Assembly (NCBI GenBank): GCA_002721755.1
Contig: PBLL01000036.1
Coordinates: 1 to 40,742, forward strand
From: Actinomycetota bacterium
GTDB taxonomy: Bacteria; Actinomycetota; Acidimicrobiia; Acidimicrobiales; MedAcidi-G1
Length of the DNA stretch: 40,742 nt
Direction: 5' to 3'
Part shown: positions 26,623-33,790 of the stretch, piece after piece
How the letters are laid out: each line of letters begins with the position of its first letter
How positions within the stretch are numbered: the stretch's first letter is position 1
Program-made: the position numbers and the translations under genes
The notes under the pieces: model-generated
What the model was told of the DNA's origin: nothing
What the model saw: only the letters and a program-made list of their open reading frames with translations
The model's database searches: none

Positions 26623-27156
26623 ATGAATATGAAGATTCACAGTCCAGAAGGAGAGCTGCTAGAAGAAGCAGTCCAACTTTCATCAACCACCCCGTTACTT
26701 TCTGGTGGAAAAATCGGAGTTCTGGATAACGGAAAACCAAATGCAAATTTGCTTTTGACTAAAGTTGCAGAAGTACTGGCAGAGCGAATTGATGCAACGG
26801 TTTCGCTTGTAACCGGAAAAGGGGAACGAGCCAATGCTGCCACGGCTTGCAATCCTCAGGTTGTGGGAATGCTTGCTGAAGAGGTCCAATTAGTTCTAAC
26901 AGGTTCAGCTGATTGAGGCTCTTGTACGTCGTGGAGTGTCCACGATCTTATAGAAATTGAAAAATCAGGAGTACCAGCTGTTGTTTTTACCACGGAAAAA
27001 TTCAAAGAACTCACCTATGCGACTGCGAATAGTTTGGGAATGCCAAAAGCTAGAATCATGGTGGTGCCACACCCTCTGGGAGGCACGGAAGAAAGAACAA
27101 TTATTGGCTGGGTCGATTCTGCGGTGGATGAACTTGTAGAAATGCTGGAGGTTTGA
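26623..27156 (+). CDS. UGSC-family selenoprotein with in-frame UGA = Sec
   Basis: One 177-residue gene split by an in-frame TGA at 26914-26916. Read through, it gives TGSADU98-GSCTSWSVHD, the motif that names the UGSC family, where U or C is followed by G-S-C. The N-terminal half has KIGVLDNGKPNANLLLTKVAE near residue 30. The C-terminal half has GVPAVVFTTEKF near 120 and IMVVPHPLGGTEE near 146. Both halves are in the same frame with family-like sequence, and the 3' part would otherwise start nowhere sensible. A SECIS hairpin follows the UGA. U98 and C101 probably form a selenenylsulfide redox centre. Start ATG at 26623; an ATG two codons later is an alternative. The next gene's ribosome binding site (GGAGG) lies in its last codons. 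The reaction is unknown. Confidence 0.93.
26914..26945 (+). promoter_or_regulatory. Bacterial SECIS element of the UGSC selenoprotein (includes the UGA codon)
   Basis: UGA at 26914-26916 is followed by a perfect 6-bp stem UCGUGG (26929-26934) with CCACGA (26940-26945), extendable by one G-U pair. The 5-nt apical loop AGUGU (26935-26939) has G at position 2, as expected for SelB recognition. The loop starts 18 nt after the UGA, the same distance as in the AhpD-like gene. Loop sequence differs between the two (AGUGU versus GGUCU), so shared geometry rather than shared sequence is what is conserved. Confidence 0.87.
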
Positions 27157-27157
27157 A

Positions 27158-27952
27158 ATGTCATTGGAAATTGATTACTCCGGAAAGAAAGTTGTTGTAA
27201 CCGGATCTGGCGCTGGAATCGGTCGTTCCATAGCGATTTTGTTCGCTCAAGCTGGAGCGGATGTAGCGGTTATTGATAAAAGAGAGGAAAAAGCTCAGGA
27301 AACTGTTGAAATGATTAATGCTTCAGGTGGAGGGTCTGGCTATTTGATAATCGGAGATGCTCGCCAAGAAGGCCAGATTGAAAAAATGTTCGATGAAGCA
27401 GTTGAAGAGCTTGGGGGAATCGACGTAGGAGTAAACAATATAGGAATGCTTGGATCTCAGGGGACAGCTTCATTAATTGAGATGGACGAGAATAAATGGA
27501 GAGATGTGTTAGAGCAAAATCTTTTAGTGACAGCTCTGTCTATCAAAGCAGAAGCAGAACATATGAAAAAATTGGCTGGGGGAGTGATCATTAATGTCAG
27601 TTCAGGTGAGACCACTCGACCGAGTCCATTTTTGGCTGGCTATGGGGCAGCTAAAGCGGGAATAAATCATCTGACACAAACAGCAGCTGTCGAATTAGGT
27701 CCCATGGGTATAAGAGTCATAGCTATTGCACCAGGTACAACATTGACTGAGACAGTTTCAGAATTTTTTGATGAGGAACGAATTTCTGCTATAGAACAGT
27801 CGAATCCTCTTAGAAGAATAAACGGTTTAGAAGATTTGGGGTACTTAGCTGTTTTTCTGGCTTCCGATTTCGCAAAAAATATTACTGGGCAGTTATTTTT
27901 AGCTGATGCAGGAGCCCATTTATCTCGTGAAAGACCAAAAAGTATTTCATGA
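27158..27952 (+). CDS. Short-chain dehydrogenase/reductase (SDR)
   Basis: 264-residue classical SDR. TGSGAGIGRSIAILFAQAG near residue 15 binds the cofactor, and the aspartate in VIDKRE suggests NAD. NNIG near 90 replaces the common NNAG. The catalytic set is S-S-G...Y-G-A-A-K (VSSGETTRPSPFLAGYGAAK, about 147-166). The gene begins 1 nt after the UGSC stop with GGAGG at an ideal distance, so the two are translated together and may act on one pathway intermediate. It is most similar in style to 3-oxoacyl-ACP reductase-like and sugar-alcohol SDRs; the substrate is unknown. Confidence 0.9.
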   Translation: MSLEIDYSGKKVVVTGSGAGIGRSIAILFAQAGADVAVIDKREEKAQETVEMINASGGGSGYLIIGDARQEGQIEKMFDEAVEELGGIDVGVNNIGMLGSQGTASLIEMDENKWRDVLEQNLLVTALSIKAEAEHMKKLAGGVIINVSSGETTRPSPFLAGYGAAKAGINHLTQTAAVELGPMGIRVIAIAPGTTLTETVSEFFDEERISAIEQSNPLRRINGLEDLGYLAVFLASDFAKNITGQLFLADAGAHLSRERPKSIS

Positions 27953-27980
27953 GATTTTTAGAAGTTAAAGACTGAAAAAT

Positions 27981-28847
27981 ATGAATAGTTACCCGACTTC
28001 AGATCCGGTGCGCTCAATCACAGAATCGGAGATTGACTCCTTTGTTTCTGATGGGGTCGTACACCTGCCTGGAATTTTGAACATTGACTGGATTGATTTT
28101 CTTGGTGCAGCTTTGGAAGAAATTCTGAATGATTCGACAGCTTTAGCTGATCTCACTTCTTTAGGTAAGAATTTGAGTGAAAATGAAGGTTTTGAAGTTC
28201 TATCAGATGAAGATGTTTCTGGTGGAAGGTTTTTATCTGGAGTGGACCATTGGAAAGAGGATGAAGCATTTGCGGCATTTGCGAAGTTTTCACCATTGCC
28301 ATTTATAGCGTCCAAGTTGATGAATTCTGAAAATGTTTTCTTGTATGAAGATTCGATTTTGGTCAAGGAGCCAGGGACATCAGAGAGGACTGCTTTTCAT
28401 CAGGACCTTGGATATTTCCACCTAGAAGGTGAAAATATCTGCACTGTTTGGGCTCCTCTTGATGATGTTGACTCGGAAACAGGTGCAGTTGTTTATCTTC
28501 GTTCTTCGCATCAAGAGAAGAAAGTCTTTAAACCTAATTGGTTTGTCACAAATGAATCTTTGCCCGGTACGCAAGGAAATGAAGTTCCTGAAATTAACAT
28601 CGAAGATAAGGATCTAATTAGATTCGATACAAAACCAGGAGACTTGATAGTGCACCATGCAGCCACTATTCATGGTGCGGGTGCAAATCACTCAATTTCT
28701 AGACGAAGGCGAGCTGTTTCAGTCAGATATTGTGGAGATGGGGTTGTCTATAAGATTCGTTCCGGAGCTCCTTTAAAGTCACATCATAAAAATGTTCATA
28801 CAGGAGATCCTGTAATCGATCATCCTGACTGCCCATTGGTTTTTTAG
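27981..28847 (+). CDS. Phytanoyl-CoA dioxygenase (PhyH)-family Fe(II)/2-oxoglutarate oxygenase
   Basis: 288-residue non-heme iron oxygenase. The 2-His-1-carboxylate iron site is visible as H140-x-D142 (TAFHQDLGYF) with distal H231 (ATIHGAGANHS), and the 2-oxoglutarate-binding arginine is probably R241 or a neighbour in SRRRRAVSVRY. PGDLIVHHAAT near 219 is typical of the family. It closes the GMC-DmdA-UGSC operon, 28 nt after the SDR. PhyH relatives hydroxylate acyl-CoAs, amino acids or osmolytes such as ectoine; with these neighbours a small methylated or hydroxylated substrate is more likely than a lipid. The gene ends 22 nt from a convergent alcohol dehydrogenase gene. Confidence 0.88.
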   Translation: MNSYPTSDPVRSITESEIDSFVSDGVVHLPGILNIDWIDFLGAALEEILNDSTALADLTSLGKNLSENEGFEVLSDEDVSGGRFLSGVDHWKEDEAFAAFAKFSPLPFIASKLMNSENVFLYEDSILVKEPGTSERTAFHQDLGYFHLEGENICTVWAPLDDVDSETGAVVYLRSSHQEKKVFKPNWFVTNESLPGTQGNEVPEINIEDKDLIRFDTKPGDLIVHHAATIHGAGANHSISRRRRAVSVRYCGDGVVYKIRSGAPLKSHHKNVHTGDPVIDHPDCPLVF

Positions 28848-28869
28848 GGAAAGATATAGTTGAAACTGC

Positions 28870-29961
28870 TTATTTGTGGTTATGTGATAAGACGGCACGA
28901 ACGGCGTCGTCCTTCGAGGTTCTATTTAATACAGCCATTGCGTCGTCTATTTCGTCCATTCTGAACACTTCTCCTAGAAGTAAAGATGTAGGAAAGTTTT
29001 TTGTGTTGAGAATCTCGACAGCTTTTTTCAAGGATTTGTTTGTACCGCCTGCTCCACCATGGATCGTGATTCCTCGCATTACTGCGGTATCTGTAACTAC
29101 TGGAACTGCCTGCCTGTCTTTAAGTCCCGCCCAGATGACGTCGCCACCGTATCTGACTAGATCAAGACACAGCCCTGGCACTTGAGGGGCACTGCTAAGA
29201 TCGACAACCAGATCTGCCATTATTCCGTTAGTCAGCTCTGAGATTGTTGCAATTGGATCTTCATTTGAGACGTCAACAATAAAATCAGCCCCTATTTTTT
29301 CTGCTATCGAGAGGCGGTGTTTGTCTTCGCTGGTTCCTGTAACAATCAATTTTTCAGTTCCCATCTCTTTAGCCATAGCTGCAAAGGTCAATCCCATATG
29401 TCCGGGTCCTTGAATTACCACTTTCATTTTTTCATGCCAACGAATCCGGCTCGTCCAAGCGATGACATTGCTCAGAGGTTCGAAAATAGTCAATTCTTCG
29501 GCAGGTAAGTCATTAGTTAAAGGCTCGAGTTGTGTTCCGGGGAGAATAGACATGTATTCGCCATAGCCACCCCATAGTCCCTCCGCATTATCTAAAGAAA
29601 AGCTATAGCCATAGCAACTGAAACCGAACGGGTTTAACTCTGAAGGCTCTGTAGGAACGACGATGTTAACTGCCACGCGGTCGCCCACTTCGACTCCTAA
29701 TTCGGCATGAGAGTCGAGAGCGTGAACCCTTCCTACTATCTCATGCCCAGGTACTGTAGGTGAGACTTCCCCTGGTACGTGTTTCTGACCGTTCAACTGC
29801 GCTACATCACTGTGACAGAGACCTACAGCTTCTACAGCTAGGACCGCTCCGCCTTCTGGAGCTTTAGGAACTAGGAAATTGTCTTTTCGTTCCCAAGTTC
29901 CATCTCCATTGAAGATCACAGCAGAACAATTTTCTACCTTTCCCACTGCAAGTAAATCCAA
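28870..29961 (-). CDS. Zinc-binding MDR-type alcohol dehydrogenase
   Basis: 363-residue medium-chain dehydrogenase. Catalytic zinc motifs are GLCHSD near residue 52 and GHEIVGRV near 73, with GDRVAV near 97. The cofactor domain carries VVIQGPGHMGLTFAAMAKEMG near 182. The four-cysteine structural zinc lobe is not apparent, as in several MDR subfamilies. The first codon as given is TTG at 29961 without a clear ribosome binding site; a GTG at 29946 is possible, so the exact start is uncertain. It lies 3 nt after the thiolase stop and is probably the last gene of the beta-oxidation-like operon. The alcohol substrate is unknown. Confidence 0.87.
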   Translation of the reverse strand: MDLLAVGKVENCSAVIFNGDGTWERKDNFLVPKAPEGGAVLAVEAVGLCHSDVAQLNGQKHVPGEVSPTVPGHEIVGRVHALDSHAELGVEVGDRVAVNIVVPTEPSELNPFGFSCYGYSFSLDNAEGLWGGYGEYMSILPGTQLEPLTNDLPAEELTIFEPLSNVIAWTSRIRWHEKMKVVIQGPGHMGLTFAAMAKEMGTEKLIVTGTSEDKHRLSIAEKIGADFIVDVSNEDPIATISELTNGIMADLVVDLSSAPQVPGLCLDLVRYGGDVIWAGLKDRQAVPVVTDTAVMRGITIHGGAGGTNKSLKKAVEILNTKNFPTSLLLGEVFRMDEIDDAMAVLNRTSKDDAVRAVLSHNHK

Positions 29962-29964
29962 AAA

Positions 29965-31143
29965 CTACAGACGTTGGAGAAGGGTGCCGGTTCCTAGACC
30001 TCCACCGCAGCACATTGTGACTAGTGCATGTTCGGTATCAGTCCGATGGAGTTCATGAACAGCTTTAGTCATCAATATTGCACCTGTACCTCCAAGAGGA
30101 TGACCTAAAGCGATCGCTCCACCATTGGGGTTGACTTTTTCCATGTCAGGACTGGTTTCTTTTTCCCACGCTAAGACAACTGAAGCAAATGCTTCGTTAA
30201 TTTCGACGAGGTCTATATCGTTTATTCCCATGCCATTGTCATTTAGAATTTTTTCTGTCGCAAAAATTGGTCCTGTAAGCATAAATTCAGGATCTGAACC
30301 CACTAGACAGCTGTCGACAATTTTCGCTAAAGGTTTTAACCCCAGGTCAGCTGCTTTTTGAGCTGTCATCATCAACACGGCTCCAGCGCCATCGGAGATT
30401 TGAGAAGAAGTTCCAGCAGTATGAACCCCATTTTCTCGGCCAGTGGGTTTTAAGCCTGCTAGTGATTCCAAAGTGGTTTCACGCAGTCCCTCATCACGGT
30501 GAACTGTGATATTTTCCCCCGATGGATTTCCTTCTTCGTCAACCACGGGAACATCGATCGGTGTTATTTGTGTTGCGAAACGGTCTTCTGACCATGCTTG
30601 AGCGGCACGGTCTTGAGAAAGTTTTCCGAAAGCATCACAGTCATCTCGGGTGATTTTCCAATGGTCAGCGATCCGTTCTGAACCTTCAAACTGACTTGTC
30701 ATCTCGTAATGTTCAAAATAGTTACGATTTACTGGACTTCCAGCATTTGGTTCTTTAGGAATTGTTGCTCCAAAACCAACTTGACTCATGAGCTCCACAC
30801 CACATCCAATTGCAGCATCAACAGTGCCGGAGGCTACAAGTGCATATGCAAGATTCGTAGCTTGCTGAGAGGAGCCACATTGTGCGTCGACTGTTGACGC
30901 AGCTACCTCAATAGGGAGACCAGCAGTTAACCACGCTGTACGTGTAACGTTCATGGTTTGCATGCCAACTTGACCAACGCATCCACCTACGACTTGACCC
31001 ACTTCTTTAGGGTCCATTCCTGTTCGGGTAAACAAAGAGCTTTGAACTGCTCCCAGTAGGTCTACAGAGTGCGAATTGGAAAGCCCTCCACCTCTTTTAC
31101 CTATGGGGCTTCTTACAGCATCGATTATTACAACTTCTTGCAT
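29965..31143 (-). CDS. Thiolase (acetyl-CoA acyltransferase)
   Basis: 392-residue thiolase that cleaves 3-ketoacyl-CoA with CoA, or runs in reverse. All three catalytic signatures are present: nucleophile C89 in VDAQCGSSQQA, NPNGGAIALGHPLGGTGA with the active histidine near residue 347, and the C-terminal CCGGGLGTG with the second cysteine. Length is normal. Start ATG with AAGGAG at a good distance (38-nt gap from the acyl-CoA dehydrogenase). In the operon with an acyl-CoA dehydrogenase and an SDR it fits a degradative thiolase for fatty or aromatic/steroid side-chain acyl-CoAs. No enoyl-CoA hydratase is in the window. Confidence 0.95.
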   Translation of the reverse strand: MQEVVIIDAVRSPIGKRGGGLSNSHSVDLLGAVQSSLFTRTGMDPKEVGQVVGGCVGQVGMQTMNVTRTAWLTAGLPIEVAASTVDAQCGSSQQATNLAYALVASGTVDAAIGCGVELMSQVGFGATIPKEPNAGSPVNRNYFEHYEMTSQFEGSERIADHWKITRDDCDAFGKLSQDRAAQAWSEDRFATQITPIDVPVVDEEGNPSGENITVHRDEGLRETTLESLAGLKPTGRENGVHTAGTSSQISDGAGAVLMMTAQKAADLGLKPLAKIVDSCLVGSDPEFMLTGPIFATEKILNDNGMGINDIDLVEINEAFASVVLAWEKETSPDMEKVNPNGGAIALGHPLGGTGAILMTKAVHELHRTDTEHALVTMCCGGGLGTGTLLQRL

Positions 31144-31181
31144 TTTTTCTCCTTGTATTCAGTATTTATATATTACTACTT

Positions 31182-32420
31182 TCAGATCGGTAGGTTTCCA
31201 GTGGCTGAAGAAGTTGAGCCATGATCTTTAAAGGCAGCTATTGTTCTTTGAGCTATACGCATTTGATGAATTTCATCAGCACCATCGGCGAATCGTGACC
31301 ATCTTGCATGTTGGTACATGTGAGCTAAAGGAGTGTCAGTTGAATACCCGAGGGCTCCATGAACTTGAATAGCACGATCTATTATTCGGTTAAGGCTGTT
31401 AGCCACAAAGTGTTTAGCCATTGAAACTTCTGACTTGAAGTCATCGCCGTTGTCGATTTTAGAAGCAGCATGCAGAACCATTAATTTAGCTTGGTATAAC
31501 TCCATTGTTGAATCAGCGATCATCCATTGGATTCCCTGTTTCTCAGCAAGAACTGAACCATGGCTGTATCTCTCCAAAGATCTTTCAACAGTCATATCAA
31601 GTGCCATTTCCGCTTGAGCGATCCATCTCATGCAATGAGCTAGGCGGGCTGGACCTAAACGGTATTGTCCCAGCAGATGCCCTTGACCTCGACCACCCAA
31701 CATCTTGGAATCGTTGACTCTCAGGTCTTCAATCATTATTTCAGAATGTCCAGTTGAGCCGTGCATCGTCTCAATTTCTCTCACTTCAGTCCAACCATCT
31801 GAAGGAAGATCGATAATGAAAGCAGTGTTTGCCGCTTGTGGTAAATCAGGATCATCTTCAGTTCTTGCGATCAAAATTGCGAAATTTGCCCGATGAGCAT
31901 TTGAAATGAACCATTTGTGGCCATTGATAACCCATTCGTCACCATCTTTATATGCATTTGTGCGAATTAAGGTGGGGTCGGATCCGGCTACCTCAGGTTC
32001 AGTCATAGCGAAACAAGAAGTTCCAGTTCCCTTACAAAGTGGCTTTAGATACTTTTCTTTCTGTTCATCTGTGGCCCAATGAAGAAGAGTATGCATGTTT
32101 CCTTCGTCAGGAGCTTGACAATTCAGCACCCAGGGTCCGTAGTAGGACTTAGCAGCTTCAGCTTGGACCATAGCCATAGCAACATGACCAAGCTCCATCC
32201 CTCCCCATTCTTTTGGCATGTGCGGCAGCCATATGCCTTCCTCGAAAGCAGCTTTCCGCATTTCAATTAGCTTTTGAATCCTGTCTTTGGGATTTAAAGG
32301 TTCAGTTCCTTCGGAACCTTCAATTATTTCTTCCCCAGGTTTTACTACCCGTTCAATGAAATTACGAACGTTGGTCCGAATTTCTTCTAGTTCGGGCGAA
32401 AGCGTGAAATCAATTGCCAT
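31182..32420 (-). CDS. Acyl-CoA dehydrogenase (ACAD10/11-like)
   Basis: 412-residue FAD-dependent acyl-CoA dehydrogenase that introduces the trans-2 double bond. CFAMTEPEVAGSDPTLIRT near residue 136 and WVINGHKWFISNAH near 162 are the flavin-loop motifs. ALGYSTDTPLAHMYQHARWSRFADGADEIH near 357-386 is the C-terminal substrate/FAD region. The N-terminal WLPHMPKEWGGMELGHVAMA pattern resembles the ACAD10/11 subgroup, members of which act on long or 4-hydroxylated acyl-CoAs. Its ATG overlaps the SDR stop by 1 nt, indicating tight coupling. Chain-length preference is not readable. Confidence 0.94.
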   Translation of the reverse strand: MAIDFTLSPELEEIRTNVRNFIERVVKPGEEIIEGSEGTEPLNPKDRIQKLIEMRKAAFEEGIWLPHMPKEWGGMELGHVAMAMVQAEAAKSYYGPWVLNCQAPDEGNMHTLLHWATDEQKEKYLKPLCKGTGTSCFAMTEPEVAGSDPTLIRTNAYKDGDEWVINGHKWFISNAHRANFAILIARTEDDPDLPQAANTAFIIDLPSDGWTEVREIETMHGSTGHSEIMIEDLRVNDSKMLGGRGQGHLLGQYRLGPARLAHCMRWIAQAEMALDMTVERSLERYSHGSVLAEKQGIQWMIADSTMELYQAKLMVLHAASKIDNGDDFKSEVSMAKHFVANSLNRIIDRAIQVHGALGYSTDTPLAHMYQHARWSRFADGADEIHQMRIAQRTIAAFKDHGSTSSATGNLPI

Positions 32421-33352
32421 TAGATGTCTTTGCTGGGTCTTCCGGGTCCTTCAGTTGGCATTCCAGACATATCTGGATTCAGTTGGGCTTCTTTCATCAG
32501 TTCACGAATTATATCTGTGAGGCCTTCAGGGTCGTCAGTCTGTTTGGCAGATGGTCCTAAACTCCACTGTTCGGCGATTCCTATTCTTTCTCCGACAACA
32601 TCGAACACTCGACCAGTAACATTTTGGGCTGCCTCGCTACATAACCAGGCGGTTACTACGGATATCCATCTTGGGCTCATTGCTTCTTCAGCACCTTCAC
32701 CTGTACCGACGATTCCGGGTAAATCTGCTGTCATGCGTGTGAAAGCCGCAGGTGCAAGACAGTTAACGGTCACTCCGTATTTCACAAGCTCCATTGCAGT
32801 GATTACAGAAAATGCCGCTATTCCTGCTTTTGCTGCACCATAGTTTGACTGTCCAACGTTTCCGTAAATACCTGAGGGTGAGGAGGTGTTGATTATCCTC
32901 CCGAAAGCTTCACCGCCATTTTTTACTGTTTCGCGCCAGAAGACTGAAGCATGGTGAACAGTTGAGAATGTTCCCTTAAGGTGAACGTTTATTACGGAAT
33001 CGAAGTCATCTTCAGACATTGAAAAAATCATTCGATCGCGCAAAATTCCGGCGTTGTTAATCAAAATGTCCAATCTTCCCCAAGTGTCTACTGCTTGCTG
33101 GATCATTTCGCCAGCTGCTGTAAAATCAGCGACGTTTGCGCCATTTACGATCGCTTCGCCACCCATTTCAGTGATTTCGTTTACTACTTCTTGAGCAGGG
33201 CTTAAGTCGCTTCCTGATCCATCGACGTCGCCGCCCAGATCGTTTACTACTACTTTTGCGCCTTGGCTTGCAAGCATCAGTGCATGCTCACGTCCAATGC
33301 CTCTTCCCGCTCCAGTAACGATGGCCACACGACCTTCACAGAGGTTGCCCAT
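32420..33352 (-). CDS. SDR, MFE-2/HSD17B4-like 3-hydroxyacyl-CoA dehydrogenase
   Basis: 310-residue SDR. TGAGRGIGREHALMLASQGA near residue 14 with VVVNDLGGDVDGSGSD after it is the hallmark of the peroxisomal multifunctional-enzyme-2 (Fox2) type, which oxidises (3R)-hydroxyacyl-CoA. The catalytic set is NNAG near 106 and S-S-P-S...Y-G-A-A-K. The C-terminal 60 residues are extended and proline-rich, compared with classical 250-residue SDRs. It is the first gene of the minus operon with acyl-CoA dehydrogenase, thiolase and alcohol dehydrogenase; GGAGAG precedes the ATG. A dyad at 33382-33410 lies where an operator would be. Confidence 0.9.
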   Translation of the reverse strand: MGNLCEGRVAIVTGAGRGIGREHALMLASQGAKVVVNDLGGDVDGSGSDLSPAQEVVNEITEMGGEAIVNGANVADFTAAGEMIQQAVDTWGRLDILINNAGILRDRMIFSMSEDDFDSVINVHLKGTFSTVHHASVFWRETVKNGGEAFGRIINTSSPSGIYGNVGQSNYGAAKAGIAAFSVITAMELVKYGVTVNCLAPAAFTRMTADLPGIVGTGEGAEEAMSPRWISVVTAWLCSEAAQNVTGRVFDVVGERIGIAEQWSLGPSAKQTDDPEGLTDIIRELMKEAQLNPDMSGMPTEGPGRPSKDI

Positions 33353-33381
33353 TATTTTCTCTCCTAAATTATTGTCCAGTA

Positions 33382-33410
33382 TGCAATGTCAGTTAGATGA
33401 CTGATTTGCA
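33382..33410. promoter_or_regulatory. Extended dyad (operator candidate) upstream of the beta-oxidation operon
   Basis: TCAGT (33389-33393) and ACTGA (33400-33404) form an inverted repeat around a 6-bp spacer. The outer bases TGCAA (33382-33386) and TTGCA (33406-33410) continue the symmetry with a one-base offset. The centre lies about 45 bp before the SDR ATG, a usual place for a TetR/FadR-type acyl-CoA-responsive repressor. The regulator is not in the window. Confidence 0.4.
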
Positions 33411-33520
33411 ACTATTCAAGCCTAAAGGAAAATGAAACGAAACTAAACAGGAAAGGGTTTTTCTTCTTTTGGGTTGATAGGTTTGTACGTCCAGTGTTGC
33501 TTCTATAAACACCGGATATA

Positions 33521-33565
33521 AAACCTCCCTTCCATCTCATTTTAGAAGGGGGGTTTTTATTTTAT
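33521..33565 (+). terminator. Terminator-like hairpin, plus strand
   Basis: AAACCTCCCTTC (33521-33532) pairs with GAAGGGGGGTTT (33544-33555), with one wobble, and is followed by TTATTTTATA-type T-rich sequence. This is a good intrinsic terminator shape on the plus strand, and a weaker one on the minus strand. No plus-strand gene lies upstream of it in the gap, so it either ends an unrecognised short RNA or blocks antisense or read-through transcription. Confidence 0.6.
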
Positions 33566-33590
33566 AGTTGGGCGTTGTCCGCAATCGGGT

Positions 33591-33633
33591 TTAAAAAAAG
33601 AACACCCTTCTCCAAAAAGGAAAAGGGTGTTCT
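33591..33633 (-). terminator. Terminator-like hairpin, minus strand
   Basis: AGAACACCCTTCTCC (33599-33613) pairs with GGAAAAGGGTGTTCT (33619-33633) over 14 of 15 positions with an AAAAA loop. On the minus strand it is followed at once by seven T. This is a textbook intrinsic terminator, yet the only sequence upstream of it on that strand is the gap and the antisense of the beta-hydroxyacid dehydrogenase gene. A small minus-strand RNA starting before 33790 is possible. Confidence 0.65.
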
Positions 33634-33742
33634 GTTTGCGTGCTTGCAAGGCGTCCTCCACCTCCGCTGATATGAACATAGCCGATAAAGGGGGTACTTA
33701 CTTGTCTTTGTAAAAACCCCTTCGTGTTTAGTTTTTTAAAAA

Positions 33743-33759
33743 AATGACCTATGGTCATT
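33743..33759. promoter_or_regulatory. Palindrome AATGACC-TAT-GGTCATT upstream of beta-hydroxyacid dehydrogenase
   Basis: A perfect 7-3-7 inverted repeat that ends 31 nt before the ATG at 33791. It could be an operator overlapping the promoter of that gene. Its GGTCA/TGACC half-sites also occur, in the opposite order, in the dyad at 7819-7833, but spacing and arrangement differ, so a common regulator is only a possibility. Confidence 0.4.
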
Positions 33760-33790
33760 ATTTGAAACTTAAACATAAAAGGAGAGACAG

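Larger units (their letters stand above)
33353..33790. other. 438-bp intergenic region with hairpins and dyads, no gene seen
   Basis: The only gap over 300 bp. It separates the minus beta-oxidation operon from the plus beta-hydroxyacid dehydrogenase, so both promoters should be here. It holds a dyad near the SDR start, an imperfect hairpin around 33491-33515, a plus-strand terminator-like hairpin at 33521-33565, a minus-strand terminator-like hairpin at 33591-33633, a loose GGGG/CCCC hairpin near 33690-33720, and a TGACC palindrome at 33743-33759. I looked for a tRNA (including tRNA-Sec) and found no TTCGA-type arm. Short ORFs here have no recognisable sequence. Confidence 0.6.

Noticed and set aside
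26623-27156. Nonsense mutation in a CGSC protein
   Set aside because: The hairpin 18 nt after the UGA and the match to the UGSC motif favour Sec. Translation of the second half alone has no suitable start.
33591-33790. tRNA-Sec (selC) or another structured RNA in the large gap
   Set aside because: No TTCGA-type T arm, no acceptor-stem pairing of the right length, and no UCA anticodon loop found on either strand.
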